Source: Hymenobacter sp. CRA2
GTDB lineage: Bacteria > Bacteroidota > Bacteroidia > Cytophagales > Hymenobacteraceae
DNA length: 32,434 bases
NCBI RefSeq assembly: GCF_002007105.1
Contig: NZ_MVBC01000025.1
Span: 1-32,434, forward strand
Direction of reading: 5' to 3'
Shown here: positions 16,313-23,786 of the stretch, piece by piece
Layout: the number at the start of each line of letters is the position of its first letter
Numbering within the stretch: the stretch's first letter is position 1
Notes under the pieces: generated by a model
Told to the model about the DNA's origin: nothing
Databases searched by the model: none
The model's input: only the letters and a program-made list of their open reading frames with translations
Program-made: the position numbers and the translations under genes

Positions 16313-18190
16313 ATGTATACCCGCGTCCTGCGCTTTTTGCTTCTGCTGATCGGGCTGATGGGCTGGCAGGCCGATTGGGTTCGGGCGCAGACCACCTCAC
16401 CAGTGAGCACGCCTAACCTGCCCACCACCCAGGCCCCGCCGCTGCCGCCCCGCCCCAAAGCCCGCCCCGACTCCGCCCAGGCCGCCCGCAAGCTGCCCGC
16501 CGCGCGGCCCAAGATCATACGCCTGGAAACCGAAGCTACGGACGCGGCTCTGCTGCGGCGCTACCGGGTGCGTACTACCGCCGCCGATACCCTGGAAGCC
16601 GTACGCGCCGTGCGCCAGCTGCTATTGAGCCTGCAGGCCGACGCTTACCTCACGGCCTCGGCCGATGAGCTACGCTGGCGCGGCGACACGCTGGCCGTGC
16701 GCCTGTACGTGGGCGAGCAGTTTCGCTGGGCCCGGCTGCAGCGCGGCAACCTCACCGACGATGTGCTGGCCGGCACCGGCTTTCGGGAGCGGCTCTACGC
16801 CGAGCAGCTGTTTCAGCCCGCCGAGCTGGCCAAGCTGCAGCAGCGCGTACTCACCAATGCCGAAAACGAGGGCTTCCCCTTCGCGCAGGTGCGCCTGGAT
16901 TCGGTGCAGCTGCACGGGGCCGACATCAGCGGCCGCCTCACCATCGACCGGGGGCCGGTGGTCGTGTTCGATTCCATTCAGGTCATTGGCAAGAGCAAAA
17001 CCCGCAAGCGGTTCCTGCAGCGCTACCTGCAGATTGCTCCAGGGCAGCCCTACAGCCAACAGCGCGTCGACGATGCCGGGCGGCTGTTGCGCCAGCTGCC
17101 GTACGTGCAGCTACGTTCCGACCCAGAGGTACGCTTTTCGCGGGGCCGGGCCCGGGTGTACCTGCTGCTCGATGACCGCAACGCCAACCAGTTCGACGCC
17201 ATCGTGGGGGTGCTGCCCAATACCAGCAACGGCGTCGGCCAGAAGCGCGTGCAGCTAACCGGCGACGTGACCCTGAACCTGCGCAACATCGGCGGCGGGG
17301 GCAAGCAGCTGGGCGTGCAGTGGCGCAAGGTGGATGCTGCCTCGCAGGTGCTCGACCTGGGCTACCAGCACCCCAATTTCTTCGGCACGCCCATCGACGT
17401 AGGCGCTACCTTCAACCTGTTCAAGCAGGACAGCCAGTTTCTGACGGTGCGGCCGCGCCTGCAGCTCAGCCACGTGAGCCCGCGCGCGGGCCGGGTGAGC
17501 GTGTTTGTGGAGCAGCGCAGCTCGCGCCTGCTGCCGCTGGAGGCCTACAAAACCCTACGCGTCCTGCCCGAAAACATCGACTACCGCTTCACCGCCTACG
17601 GCCTCGACCTCACCCGTACCACCCTCGACGACCCGCTGTTTCCGCGCCGCGGCACCTTGCTGATGGCCCAGGGCTCGGTGGGCACCAAGATTATTTCCCG
17701 CAACGCCAACATTGCCCCGGAGCTGTACGCCGGCGTGCCCCTGCGCACCACCCAGACCAGCCTAAACGGCCGCGCCGAGCAGTACTTGCGCGTCGGCAAG
17801 CAGGGAGTGCTGCTGCTGCGGGTGCGCGGCGAAGCCCTGCTCAACCAGCGCCTGTTTCTCAACGACCTGTTTCGCCTGGGCGGGCTGAGCACCTTGCGGG
17901 GCTTCAACGAGCTGCAGTTCTACGCCGCGCAGTACGGCATCGGCACGGTGGAGCTACGGCAGTTTACCGGACCAGAGGCTTACGTGTTCCTCTTTGCCGA
18001 CCAGGCGTACCTGCGGCAGGGGCTGCCCGGCGCCCCCGGCGAAGACGCACCCACGGGCCTCGGGGCAGGCCTGAGCTTCCGCACCGGGGCGGGCCTGTTC
18101 CAGTTCGTGTACTCGGTGGGCCGCACCAACTCGCAGCCGTTTGCGTTCAGCGCCTCCAAGATTCACTTCGGCATCACCAGCCGGTTTTGA
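16313..18190 (+). CDS. BamA/TamA-like outer-membrane protein (POTRA plus beta-barrel)
   Basis: The start at ATG 16313 (MYTRVLRFLLLLIG) gives 625 aa with a signal peptide of about 25 residues ending VRAQ; the frame to 16229 is not used. A proline-rich linker (about 30-55) follows. POTRA-like segments come next, at about 75-320 (for example the beta-alpha-alpha-beta pattern around DSIQVIGKSKTRKRFLQRYLQ and GQPYSQQRVDDAGRLLRQLPYV). The rest is a surface-antigen-type barrel. The conserved L6 loop motif reads LRGF (528-531) in GGLSTLRGFNE. The protein ends in SRF, an aromatic barrel terminus. This fits the Omp85 superfamily (BamA/TamA/FhaC). No other Bam or Tam component is nearby, so the specific role is open. 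Confidence 0.88.
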   Translation: MYTRVLRFLLLLIGLMGWQADWVRAQTTSPVSTPNLPTTQAPPLPPRPKARPDSAQAARKLPAARPKIIRLETEATDAALLRRYRVRTTAADTLEAVRAVRQLLLSLQADAYLTASADELRWRGDTLAVRLYVGEQFRWARLQRGNLTDDVLAGTGFRERLYAEQLFQPAELAKLQQRVLTNAENEGFPFAQVRLDSVQLHGADISGRLTIDRGPVVVFDSIQVIGKSKTRKRFLQRYLQIAPGQPYSQQRVDDAGRLLRQLPYVQLRSDPEVRFSRGRARVYLLLDDRNANQFDAIVGVLPNTSNGVGQKRVQLTGDVTLNLRNIGGGGKQLGVQWRKVDAASQVLDLGYQHPNFFGTPIDVGATFNLFKQDSQFLTVRPRLQLSHVSPRAGRVSVFVEQRSSRLLPLEAYKTLRVLPENIDYRFTAYGLDLTRTTLDDPLFPRRGTLLMAQGSVGTKIISRNANIAPELYAGVPLRTTQTSLNGRAEQYLRVGKQGVLLLRVRGEALLNQRLFLNDLFRLGGLSTLRGFNELQFYAAQYGIGTVELRQFTGPEAYVFLFADQAYLRQGLPGAPGEDAPTGLGAGLSFRTGAGLFQFVYSVGRTNSQPFAFSASKIHFGITSRF

Positions 18191-18193
18191 CAG

Positions 18194-18271
18194 GTTTAGA
18201 GTTCGTGAGGGTAAGAGTTTGTGAGTTTTCGTTCTGCCAACTCCTAAACTCCTACCCTCAAGAACTCTTAC
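18194..18271. terminator. Long imperfect hairpin between convergent genes
   Basis: The arms 18194-18227 and 18239-18271 are imperfect reverse complements built around GAGTTC, TGAGGGTA and GAGTTT, with an 11-nt loop. A T5 run follows at 18274-18278. The hairpin ends before the convergent stop at 18289, so it probably terminates the barrel gene and the small lipoprotein gene. The arms are themselves made of repeated GAG(G/T)GTAAGAGTT units. Confidence 0.75.
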
Positions 18272-18288
18272 CCTTTTTAACTCACAAC

Positions 18289-18474
18289 CTATTCCACCAC
18301 CGTGGTGGAGCTATCCACGGAGTAGCCGCTGCTGTCGGGCTTGGGCGCAGTGCTGTTACGCGTCGTCGGCGACTCAGTCGAAATCTGGTCGGTGTCGTGG
18401 TTGGTGTTACAGGCGGTGAGCGAGCCGGCCAGCAGTAGTAGCAGGCAGGTGACTAGGCGAAGAAGCAGGCGCAT
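18289..18474 (-). CDS. Small lipoprotein, 61 aa
   Basis: The product starts MRLLLRLVTCLLLLLAGSLTACN, with a basic start, a hydrophobic core and the lipobox LTAC, so C22 is the probable lipidation site. The mature part is only about 40 residues, rich in Ser, Thr and Asp (STESPTTRNSTAPKPDSS), and probably unstructured. I recognise no family. The convergent hairpin downstream supports it as a real transcription unit. It is probably membrane-anchored in the periplasm; function is unknown. Confidence 0.65.
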   Translation of the reverse strand: MRLLLRLVTCLLLLLAGSLTACNTNHDTDQISTESPTTRNSTAPKPDSSGYSVDSSTTVVE

Positions 18475-18618
18475 AGCAAAGCGAAAAGGTGACCTAAACT
18501 CATACGGCTGACGCCGCGTCAGGATGAATCCGAAAAATATTGAGCCTGATAATCAGCCTGAACGGGGTGGTTGATGCTTTTATGTAACCTATAAGGCTGC
18601 TAATCCGAAAAAGCCTAT

Positions 18619-18626
18619 TACTTTTG
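18619..18626 (+). promoter_or_regulatory. -7 promoter element of the tRNA gene
   Basis: TACTTTTG matches TAnnTTTG exactly and ends 13 nt before the tRNA. No clear -33 TTTG was found at the right distance. Confidence 0.7.
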
Positions 18627-18639
18627 CATTACCAAACAG

Positions 18640-18712
<73 letters not shown>

Positions 18713-18718
18713 CCGAAA

Positions 18719-18750
18719 ACGGCCCGGTTGTCTTCTGACAGCCGGGCCGT
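18719..18750 (+). terminator. tRNA-fMet terminator
   Basis: ACGGCCCGGTTGTC (18719-18732) pairs with GACAGCCGGGCCGT (18737-18750), with one G-U pair and a 4-nt loop, followed by TGTGTTTT. Confidence 0.88.
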
Positions 18751-18937
18751 TGTGTTTTCAGCCTAGTACACAATTTCCGATAGCGGTAAGCAACTTACTC
18801 GCCGGGCGGGGCCAACTAAAGAATTGGTGCCAGTATGGATAGGCTTATTTGGTGATAGAGCCCTGAATAGGCTGCCGATATGCGTAAATTAATCTGTTGT
18901 ATCCTAGCGGGTTGAGTGGATTTTATTTTAGGGCTAA

Positions 18938-18982
18938 TACTTTTGTTTAAGGTATTTGTTGCTTGCTCGCGTCGTACCTTTG
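18938..18982 (+). promoter_or_regulatory. Two candidate -7 elements for the DUF5686 gene
   Basis: TACTTTTG (18938-18945) and TACCTTTG (18975-18982) both match TAnnTTTG. The second, 21 nt before the start codon, has a TTTG at 18955-18958, a shorter spacer (16 nt) than usual. Either or both may drive the gene at 19004. Confidence 0.6.
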
Positions 18983-19003
18983 TACGTCCTGTGAGGAAGC
19001 TTT

Positions 19004-21529
19004 ATGAAACTTGTACCTGCGTGGGTTAGCCTTTGGCTGTTGCTGCTTAGCGGCAACGTAGCCCTGGCCCAGCGAATAGTATTTTCCGGCAGAATTACCG
19101 AAGCTGCCACCGGTCAACCCGTCCCTTTCGCTTCGGTTTACGTGAAGGGTACCACCTTCGGAACCACTGCCGACGACGACGGCCGCTACGAACTGAAACT
19201 GTCCCAGCCCGTGGATTCGCTGACGGCCTCGGCTGTGGGCTACCGGCCGCGCAGCCGCAAGGTAAGCCGCACTGAGCCGCTGCAGACGGTGAACTTCCCG
19301 TTGCCTTCGGCGGCGCAGCAGCTGAGCGAGGTGGTGATTCGCTCCACCGAAAACCCCGCCTACGCCATCCTGCGCAAGGTGCAGCAGCACAAGAAGCTGC
19401 ACGACAAGGGGCAGCTCGACGCGTTTGAGTTCGACAGCTACAACCGCATTGAGGTGTCGCTGTCGGATATCTCGGACCGGCTAGCGCGCCGTAAGGTTAT
19501 CCGCGACATGACGGCCGTGGCCGATGGTGCCGGCGACCTGGCCCGCACGGCCAGCGGCAAGCCAACCGTGCCGCTTTTTGCCTCGGAGGTGATGTCGCGC
19601 TACTACGTGCGGCACCGGCCCAACCGCGAGCGGGAAGAAATCAAGCACTCACAGCTGCACGGCGTGGCCCCGCGCGACGGCACGCTGCTCTCGCAGGTGC
19701 TCGGTTCGTCGTTTCAGGATTACGACTTCTACCCGAACTGGCAGGTGGTGCTGGGCAAGGACTTCATCTCGCCCATTGCCGACGGCTGGCGCATCACCTA
19801 CGACTACGACCTGGAAGACACGGTACAGATTGGGCAGGACCGCTGCTATCAGCTGAAGGTGTTTCCGCGCCGCACCCAGGATCTGGCCTTTACCGGCCGC
19901 ATCTGGATTACAACGGGCTCCTACGCCCTGCGCCGCGTGGACCTGGAAGTAGACCCCAAGGCCAACATCAACTTCGTCGACCAGATTCGGGTGTACCAGG
20001 ACCTGACGCCCTCCAGCGCCGGGCCGTGGCTGCCGCAGCGCACGCGCGTGGTAGTGGGCATGAAGCCGACCAAAAAGCAAACCGGCCTGCTGGTGCGCTT
20101 TACTACCGTCAACCGCAATTTCCTGGCCGGCGAGCCGCACGAGCTGCCGTTCTACGACCAGGCCTTCGCAGCCGATATCAACGCGCTGAAGACGCCGGCC
20201 AGCTTCTTCGAGCAGAACCGCCCCGATACGCTTTCGAGGCAGGAGCAGCGCACCATGGCCGTGCTCGACTCGGTGGGCAAGCTGCCCTCGGTGCGCAGCT
20301 TCCTGGAAATAGCCGACCTGGTGGTGAACGGCTACAAGGAGTTGGGCCCGCGCGGCCGCTTCGAGCTGGGCCCCATTCTGAGTACCTACACCTACAACAA
20401 CGTGGAGGGCAGCCGTGTCCGGCTGGGCTTCCGCAGCACGCCGGAGCTGAGCCCGAACTGGCTGCTGCAGGGCTATACGGCCTACGGCACCCGCGACGGA
20501 GAATTCAAATACGGCTTGTCGGCCGACCGCATCCTGAACCGCGCCAACTGGACGGTGTTCAGCGCCAAGTACAGCCACGACATCGACCTGGTGGCCTTGC
20601 TCGACAACGACCTGGCGCTGGAAAGCCCGCTGTTTGAGGCTGCCGCCCGCTTCGGCAACATCAAGCCAGGCCTGCCGCTGTGGCGCGACATGACGTCGGT
20701 AACGGCGCAGTCGGACCTGTTTCACAACTTCACCCAGAAGATTACCCTGCGCCACCAGCGCTTCGACCCGCTGTACAACTTTGAGTACTACACCGGGCCT
20801 GACCACCGGCTGGGCGCGCCTACGGCCCAGAACTTCAACCTCTCGGAGGTGATTTTTGAGTCGCGCTACGCCCCGGACGAGGTGCTGATTCAGAACAAAA
20901 ACCGCCGCTACGCAGTGGGGCTGATGAAGTGGCCGGTATTTACGTTCCGCTACACCCTGGGCGTGCCCGATGTGCTGAGCAGCGACTTCAAGTACCACAA
21001 GTTCAACTTCTCGATGACCCAGAGCGTGCAGCTCGGGCAGCTGGGCCGCACGGAATACATCCTCGACGCGGGCTACATTCCGAGCACGGTGCCTTACCCG
21101 GTGCTCAAGTCGCACCTGGGCAACGAGTCGCCCATCTACACCTCCAATGCCTACAACCTGATGAACTACTTCGAGTTCGTCAGCGACCGGTACGCTTCGC
21201 TGCACGTGGAGCATTACTTCGAGGGGCTGTTCATCAACGCGGTGCCGCTGCTCAAGAAGCTCGACTGGCGCCTGGTGGCTTCGGGCAACGTGCTCTACGG
21301 CGCGGTAAGCAAGGCCAACCAGAACACAACGCCGGCCTACGACGCCAGCGGGCTGCCCTTGCCCACGTTCCGGCCGCTGACGCCGGGCACGCCCTACGTG
21401 GAAGTGGGCTACGGCGTAGAAAACATCCTCAAGTTTATCCGCGTCGACTTCCTGCACCGCCTCACCTACCGCAGTCTGCCCGATGTGAAGACCTTCGGCG
21501 TGAAAGTGTGCGCGCAGTTTAAGCTCTAA
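19004..21529 (+). CDS. DUF5686 / carboxypeptidase-regulatory-like outer-membrane protein
   Basis: The 841-aa protein has a signal peptide at about 1-22 (MKLVPAWVSLWLLLLSGNVALA). A carboxypeptidase-regulatory-like (TonB-receptor-plug-associated) domain follows at about 25-110, with SGRITEAATGQPVPFASVYV and GRYELKL, ending in LSEVVIR. A long DUF5686 region follows, starting NPAYAILRKVQQHKK at about 117. The C-terminal 400 residues are rich in alternating aromatic strands and end in a barrel-like FGVKVCAQFKL, so an outer-membrane beta-barrel is likely. The family is common in Bacteroidota and its substrate is unknown. The nearest neighbours (tRNA upstream, GH15 downstream after a 24-bp hairpin) do not point to a pathway. 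Confidence 0.9.
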   Translation: MKLVPAWVSLWLLLLSGNVALAQRIVFSGRITEAATGQPVPFASVYVKGTTFGTTADDDGRYELKLSQPVDSLTASAVGYRPRSRKVSRTEPLQTVNFPLPSAAQQLSEVVIRSTENPAYAILRKVQQHKKLHDKGQLDAFEFDSYNRIEVSLSDISDRLARRKVIRDMTAVADGAGDLARTASGKPTVPLFASEVMSRYYVRHRPNREREEIKHSQLHGVAPRDGTLLSQVLGSSFQDYDFYPNWQVVLGKDFISPIADGWRITYDYDLEDTVQIGQDRCYQLKVFPRRTQDLAFTGRIWITTGSYALRRVDLEVDPKANINFVDQIRVYQDLTPSSAGPWLPQRTRVVVGMKPTKKQTGLLVRFTTVNRNFLAGEPHELPFYDQAFAADINALKTPASFFEQNRPDTLSRQEQRTMAVLDSVGKLPSVRSFLEIADLVVNGYKELGPRGRFELGPILSTYTYNNVEGSRVRLGFRSTPELSPNWLLQGYTAYGTRDGEFKYGLSADRILNRANWTVFSAKYSHDIDLVALLDNDLALESPLFEAAARFGNIKPGLPLWRDMTSVTAQSDLFHNFTQKITLRHQRFDPLYNFEYYTGPDHRLGAPTAQNFNLSEVIFESRYAPDEVLIQNKNRRYAVGLMKWPVFTFRYTLGVPDVLSSDFKYHKFNFSMTQSVQLGQLGRTEYILDAGYIPSTVPYPVLKSHLGNESPIYTSNAYNLMNYFEFVSDRYASLHVEHYFEGLFINAVPLLKKLDWRLVASGNVLYGAVSKANQNTTPAYDASGLPLPTFRPLTPGTPYVEVGYGVENILKFIRVDFLHRLTYRSLPDVKTFGVKVCAQFKL

Positions 21530-21544
21530 CGCATTTGGCTGATT

Positions 21545-21596
21545 GCCCAACGCACAACGCCGCCCCGGTCAGCCGGGGCGGCGTTGTGCGTTGGGC
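21545..21596 (+). terminator. Perfect 24-bp hairpin after the DUF5686 gene
   Basis: Bases 21545-21568 and 21573-21596 are perfect reverse complements around the loop TCAG. The hairpin starts 16 nt past the DUF5686 stop and lies 105 nt before the GH15 start. A short TGTTTT follows at 21600-21605. It separates two genes on the same strand. Confidence 0.8.
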
Positions 21597-21700
21597 GGGG
21601 TGTTTTCCGGGCAAAGCCGCCGCGCAGAGTAACCCCACGGCCGGGTTCGGGGTACATCATCGGCACGGCGCCCAACCATACGCGGGTGCCCCTGGCCCCT

Positions 21701-23488
21701 ATGAGCAACCGCCATACCTACGACCTCGGCGTCATCGGCAACTGCGCCTACCTGGCTTTGATCCGGCAAGACACCAGCCTGCAGTGGCTGTGCTGGCCCC
21801 GCTTCGACAGCGGCTTCGTCTTCGGCGGGCTGCTCGACGACGAGCAGGGCGGCGAATTTACGCTGCTGCCGCCCGAGCCCGAGTTTCGCACCCGGCAGTA
21901 TTATATCGACAACACCAACGTGCTCTGCACCGAAGTGGAAACGGCGCAGGGCCGCTACCGCGTCACCGACTTTGCCCCGCGTTTCGAGCAGTACGAGCGG
22001 TACTACAAGCCGCTGATGCTCATTCGGAAGCTGGAGCCGCTGGCCGGTACCCCGCGGGTGCGCGCCGTGTGCCGCCCCACCGGCGACTATGGCCGCCAGC
22101 CGCTCACGCCGCGCCGCTCCTCCAACCACATTGCCTTCCTGGGCCTACCCGAAGAAATACGCCTGACCACCAACGTGCCGCTGAGCTATCTGCTCGACGG
22201 GGAGGACTTTGCCTTGTCGGAAACCAAGTATTTGGTGCTGACCTACGGCGCGCCGCTGGAAGCCCCGCTGGAAATCACCTGCGAGCAGTTTTTGCGCCGT
22301 ACGGTGCAGTACTGGCGGCAGTGGGTGAAGAGCACCAGCATCAGCAACGTGTTCCAGACGGAGGTTATCCGCTCGGCGCTGGCCCTGAAAGTGCACCAAT
22401 ACGAAGACACCGGCGCCATCATCGCGGCCAGCACTACTTCCTTGCCCGAAGCGCCCGGCAGCACCCGCAACTGGGACTACCGCTTCTGCTGGATGCGCGA
22501 CACTTACTACATCCTCACGGCCTTCAACAACATCGGCCACTTCGAGGAAATGGAGCAGTACTTCCACTTCATTGCCAACATCTCCACCAAGGTGCGCGAC
22601 AAGTACCAGCCACTGTACTCCATCAGCGGGGCGTCGGAGCTGGTGGAGCAGGAGCTGACGCACCTGCGCGGCTACCTTGGTAACCAGCCCGTACGCATCG
22701 GCAACGACGCCTACACCCACATCCAGAACGACGTGTACGGGCAGGTGCTGGTGGCTCTGCTGCCGCTGTACGTAGACAGGCGCTTCACCGCCCTGGAGCG
22801 GGCGCACTCCGAAAAGCTGATGTACGAGGCGCTGCACTTCATCGAGCGGACTATGGACCAGCCCGACGCCGGCCTGTGGGAGTTCCGCAATCTGGCCCAG
22901 TATCACTGCTACACTTACCTCTTCCACTGGGCCGGGGCCAATGCCGCCTGCAAAGTGGCCACCCGCCTGGGCAACGCCGACATGGACGACCTGGCGCAGC
23001 GCCTGGTGCGGCAGGCCCGCGAGAAAATCGAGGCCTGCTACGACCCGCAGCGTGGCTGCTACACCAACGCCATCGGCTCGCCCCACCTCGACGCCAGCGG
23101 CCTGCAGCTCATCCTGATGGGCTACCTCGACCAAAACTCCGAGCGCGCCCGCACTCACCTACAGGCCCTGGAAGCCGAGCTGATGACGTCCGAAGGCCTC
23201 TTTTACCGCTACCGCCACGCCGACGACTTCGGCACGCCCGAAACCACCTTCCTTATCTGTACCTTCTGGTACATCGAAGCCCTGGCCTGTGTGGGCCGCA
23301 CCGACGATGCCGTGGCCGCGCTGAACCGCATCCTGCAGTACACCAATCACCTCGGCCTGCTTTCTGAGGATGTGGACGCGCGCACCGGCTCGCAGTGGGG
23401 CAACTTCCCGCAGGCCTACAGCCACGTAGGCCTGGTGAATGCCGCTTACCGCATTGCCAAGCGCCTCGACCGGCCGGTGTTTCTGTAA
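21701..23488 (+). CDS. Glycoside hydrolase family 15 protein (glucoamylase/trehalase type)
   Basis: The start at ATG 21701 (MSNRHTYDLGVIGNCAYLAL) gives 595 aa; the frame to 21584 crosses the hairpin and is not used. There is no signal peptide, so it acts in the cytoplasm. An N-terminal beta-sandwich domain (about 1-205) precedes an (alpha/alpha)6 barrel with NWDYRFCWMRD (257-267), GLWEFR with probable general acid E394, and LLSEDVDARTG with probable general base E556. These are GH15 hallmarks. GH15 includes glucoamylases, glucodextranases and, in actinobacteria and archaea, trehalases. Lying convergent with a trehalose-phosphate synthase/phosphatase, it is most likely active on trehalose or a related alpha-glucoside. 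That substrate is an inference. Confidence 0.9.
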   Translation: MSNRHTYDLGVIGNCAYLALIRQDTSLQWLCWPRFDSGFVFGGLLDDEQGGEFTLLPPEPEFRTRQYYIDNTNVLCTEVETAQGRYRVTDFAPRFEQYERYYKPLMLIRKLEPLAGTPRVRAVCRPTGDYGRQPLTPRRSSNHIAFLGLPEEIRLTTNVPLSYLLDGEDFALSETKYLVLTYGAPLEAPLEITCEQFLRRTVQYWRQWVKSTSISNVFQTEVIRSALALKVHQYEDTGAIIAASTTSLPEAPGSTRNWDYRFCWMRDTYYILTAFNNIGHFEEMEQYFHFIANISTKVRDKYQPLYSISGASELVEQELTHLRGYLGNQPVRIGNDAYTHIQNDVYGQVLVALLPLYVDRRFTALERAHSEKLMYEALHFIERTMDQPDAGLWEFRNLAQYHCYTYLFHWAGANAACKVATRLGNADMDDLAQRLVRQAREKIEACYDPQRGCYTNAIGSPHLDASGLQLILMGYLDQNSERARTHLQALEAELMTSEGLFYRYRHADDFGTPETTFLICTFWYIEALACVGRTDDAVAALNRILQYTNHLGLLSEDVDARTGSQWGNFPQAYSHVGLVNAAYRIAKRLDRPVFL

Positions 23489-23563
23489 TCAACGCCAGTG
23501 GGCGGCCGTGGCCGGAAACAGCAAAACGTTTCCCAACTGGACGCGGCCGCCTTTGGGATGCAC

Positions 23564-23765
23564 AAAAGCCCTTCGCGACTACTCGTGGAGGGCTTTTCAA
23601 GTTGTAAATGTGCTTCGCGAGTAGCAGCGGGGTATTTTATCGATTATAAAAGGGCTTCGCTGCTACTCATGGCGGGCTTCCGCAGATATACAAAGCCCGC
23701 CGCGACTACTCGTGATGGATTTCTTCGCGTGCAAAAGCCCGCCGCGGGTAGCAGCGGGCTTTTGC
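23564..23765. repeat. Cluster of degenerate hairpin repeats between convergent genes
   Basis: About five related units share arms of the AAAAGCCC / GGGCTTTT type and an inner CGACTACTCGTGG or GTAGCAGCG core. They lie at 23564-23597 (AAAAGCCCT/AGGGCTTTT), 23612-23633 (degenerate, opposite orientation), 23648-23680, 23691-23730 (right arm eroded) and 23731-23765 (perfect 12-bp stem GCAAAAGCCCGC / GCGGGCTTTTGC, 11-nt loop). The first and last look like working terminators for GH15 (plus) and the trehalose synthase (minus). The middle ones look like decayed copies. The whole gap 23489-23786 holds no gene. Confidence 0.75.
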
Positions 23766-23786
23766 GCTCGGGGATGACCTGCACCC

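Noticed and set aside
19649-21550. 633-codon open frame antisense to the DUF5686 gene
   Set aside because: Same reason: a high-GC shadow frame rich in Val, Ala, Gln and His, with no start signal or domain. The plus-strand gene has a signal peptide and promoters.
22145-23158. 337-codon frame antisense to GH15
   Set aside because: It overlaps catalytic GH15 coding sequence completely and has no recognisable content.
23489-23786. CRISPR-like array in the GH15 to trehalose synthase gap
   Set aside because: The units are palindromic, unequal in length and alternate in orientation, with no regular spacers; they fit terminator-type hairpins and not CRISPR repeats.
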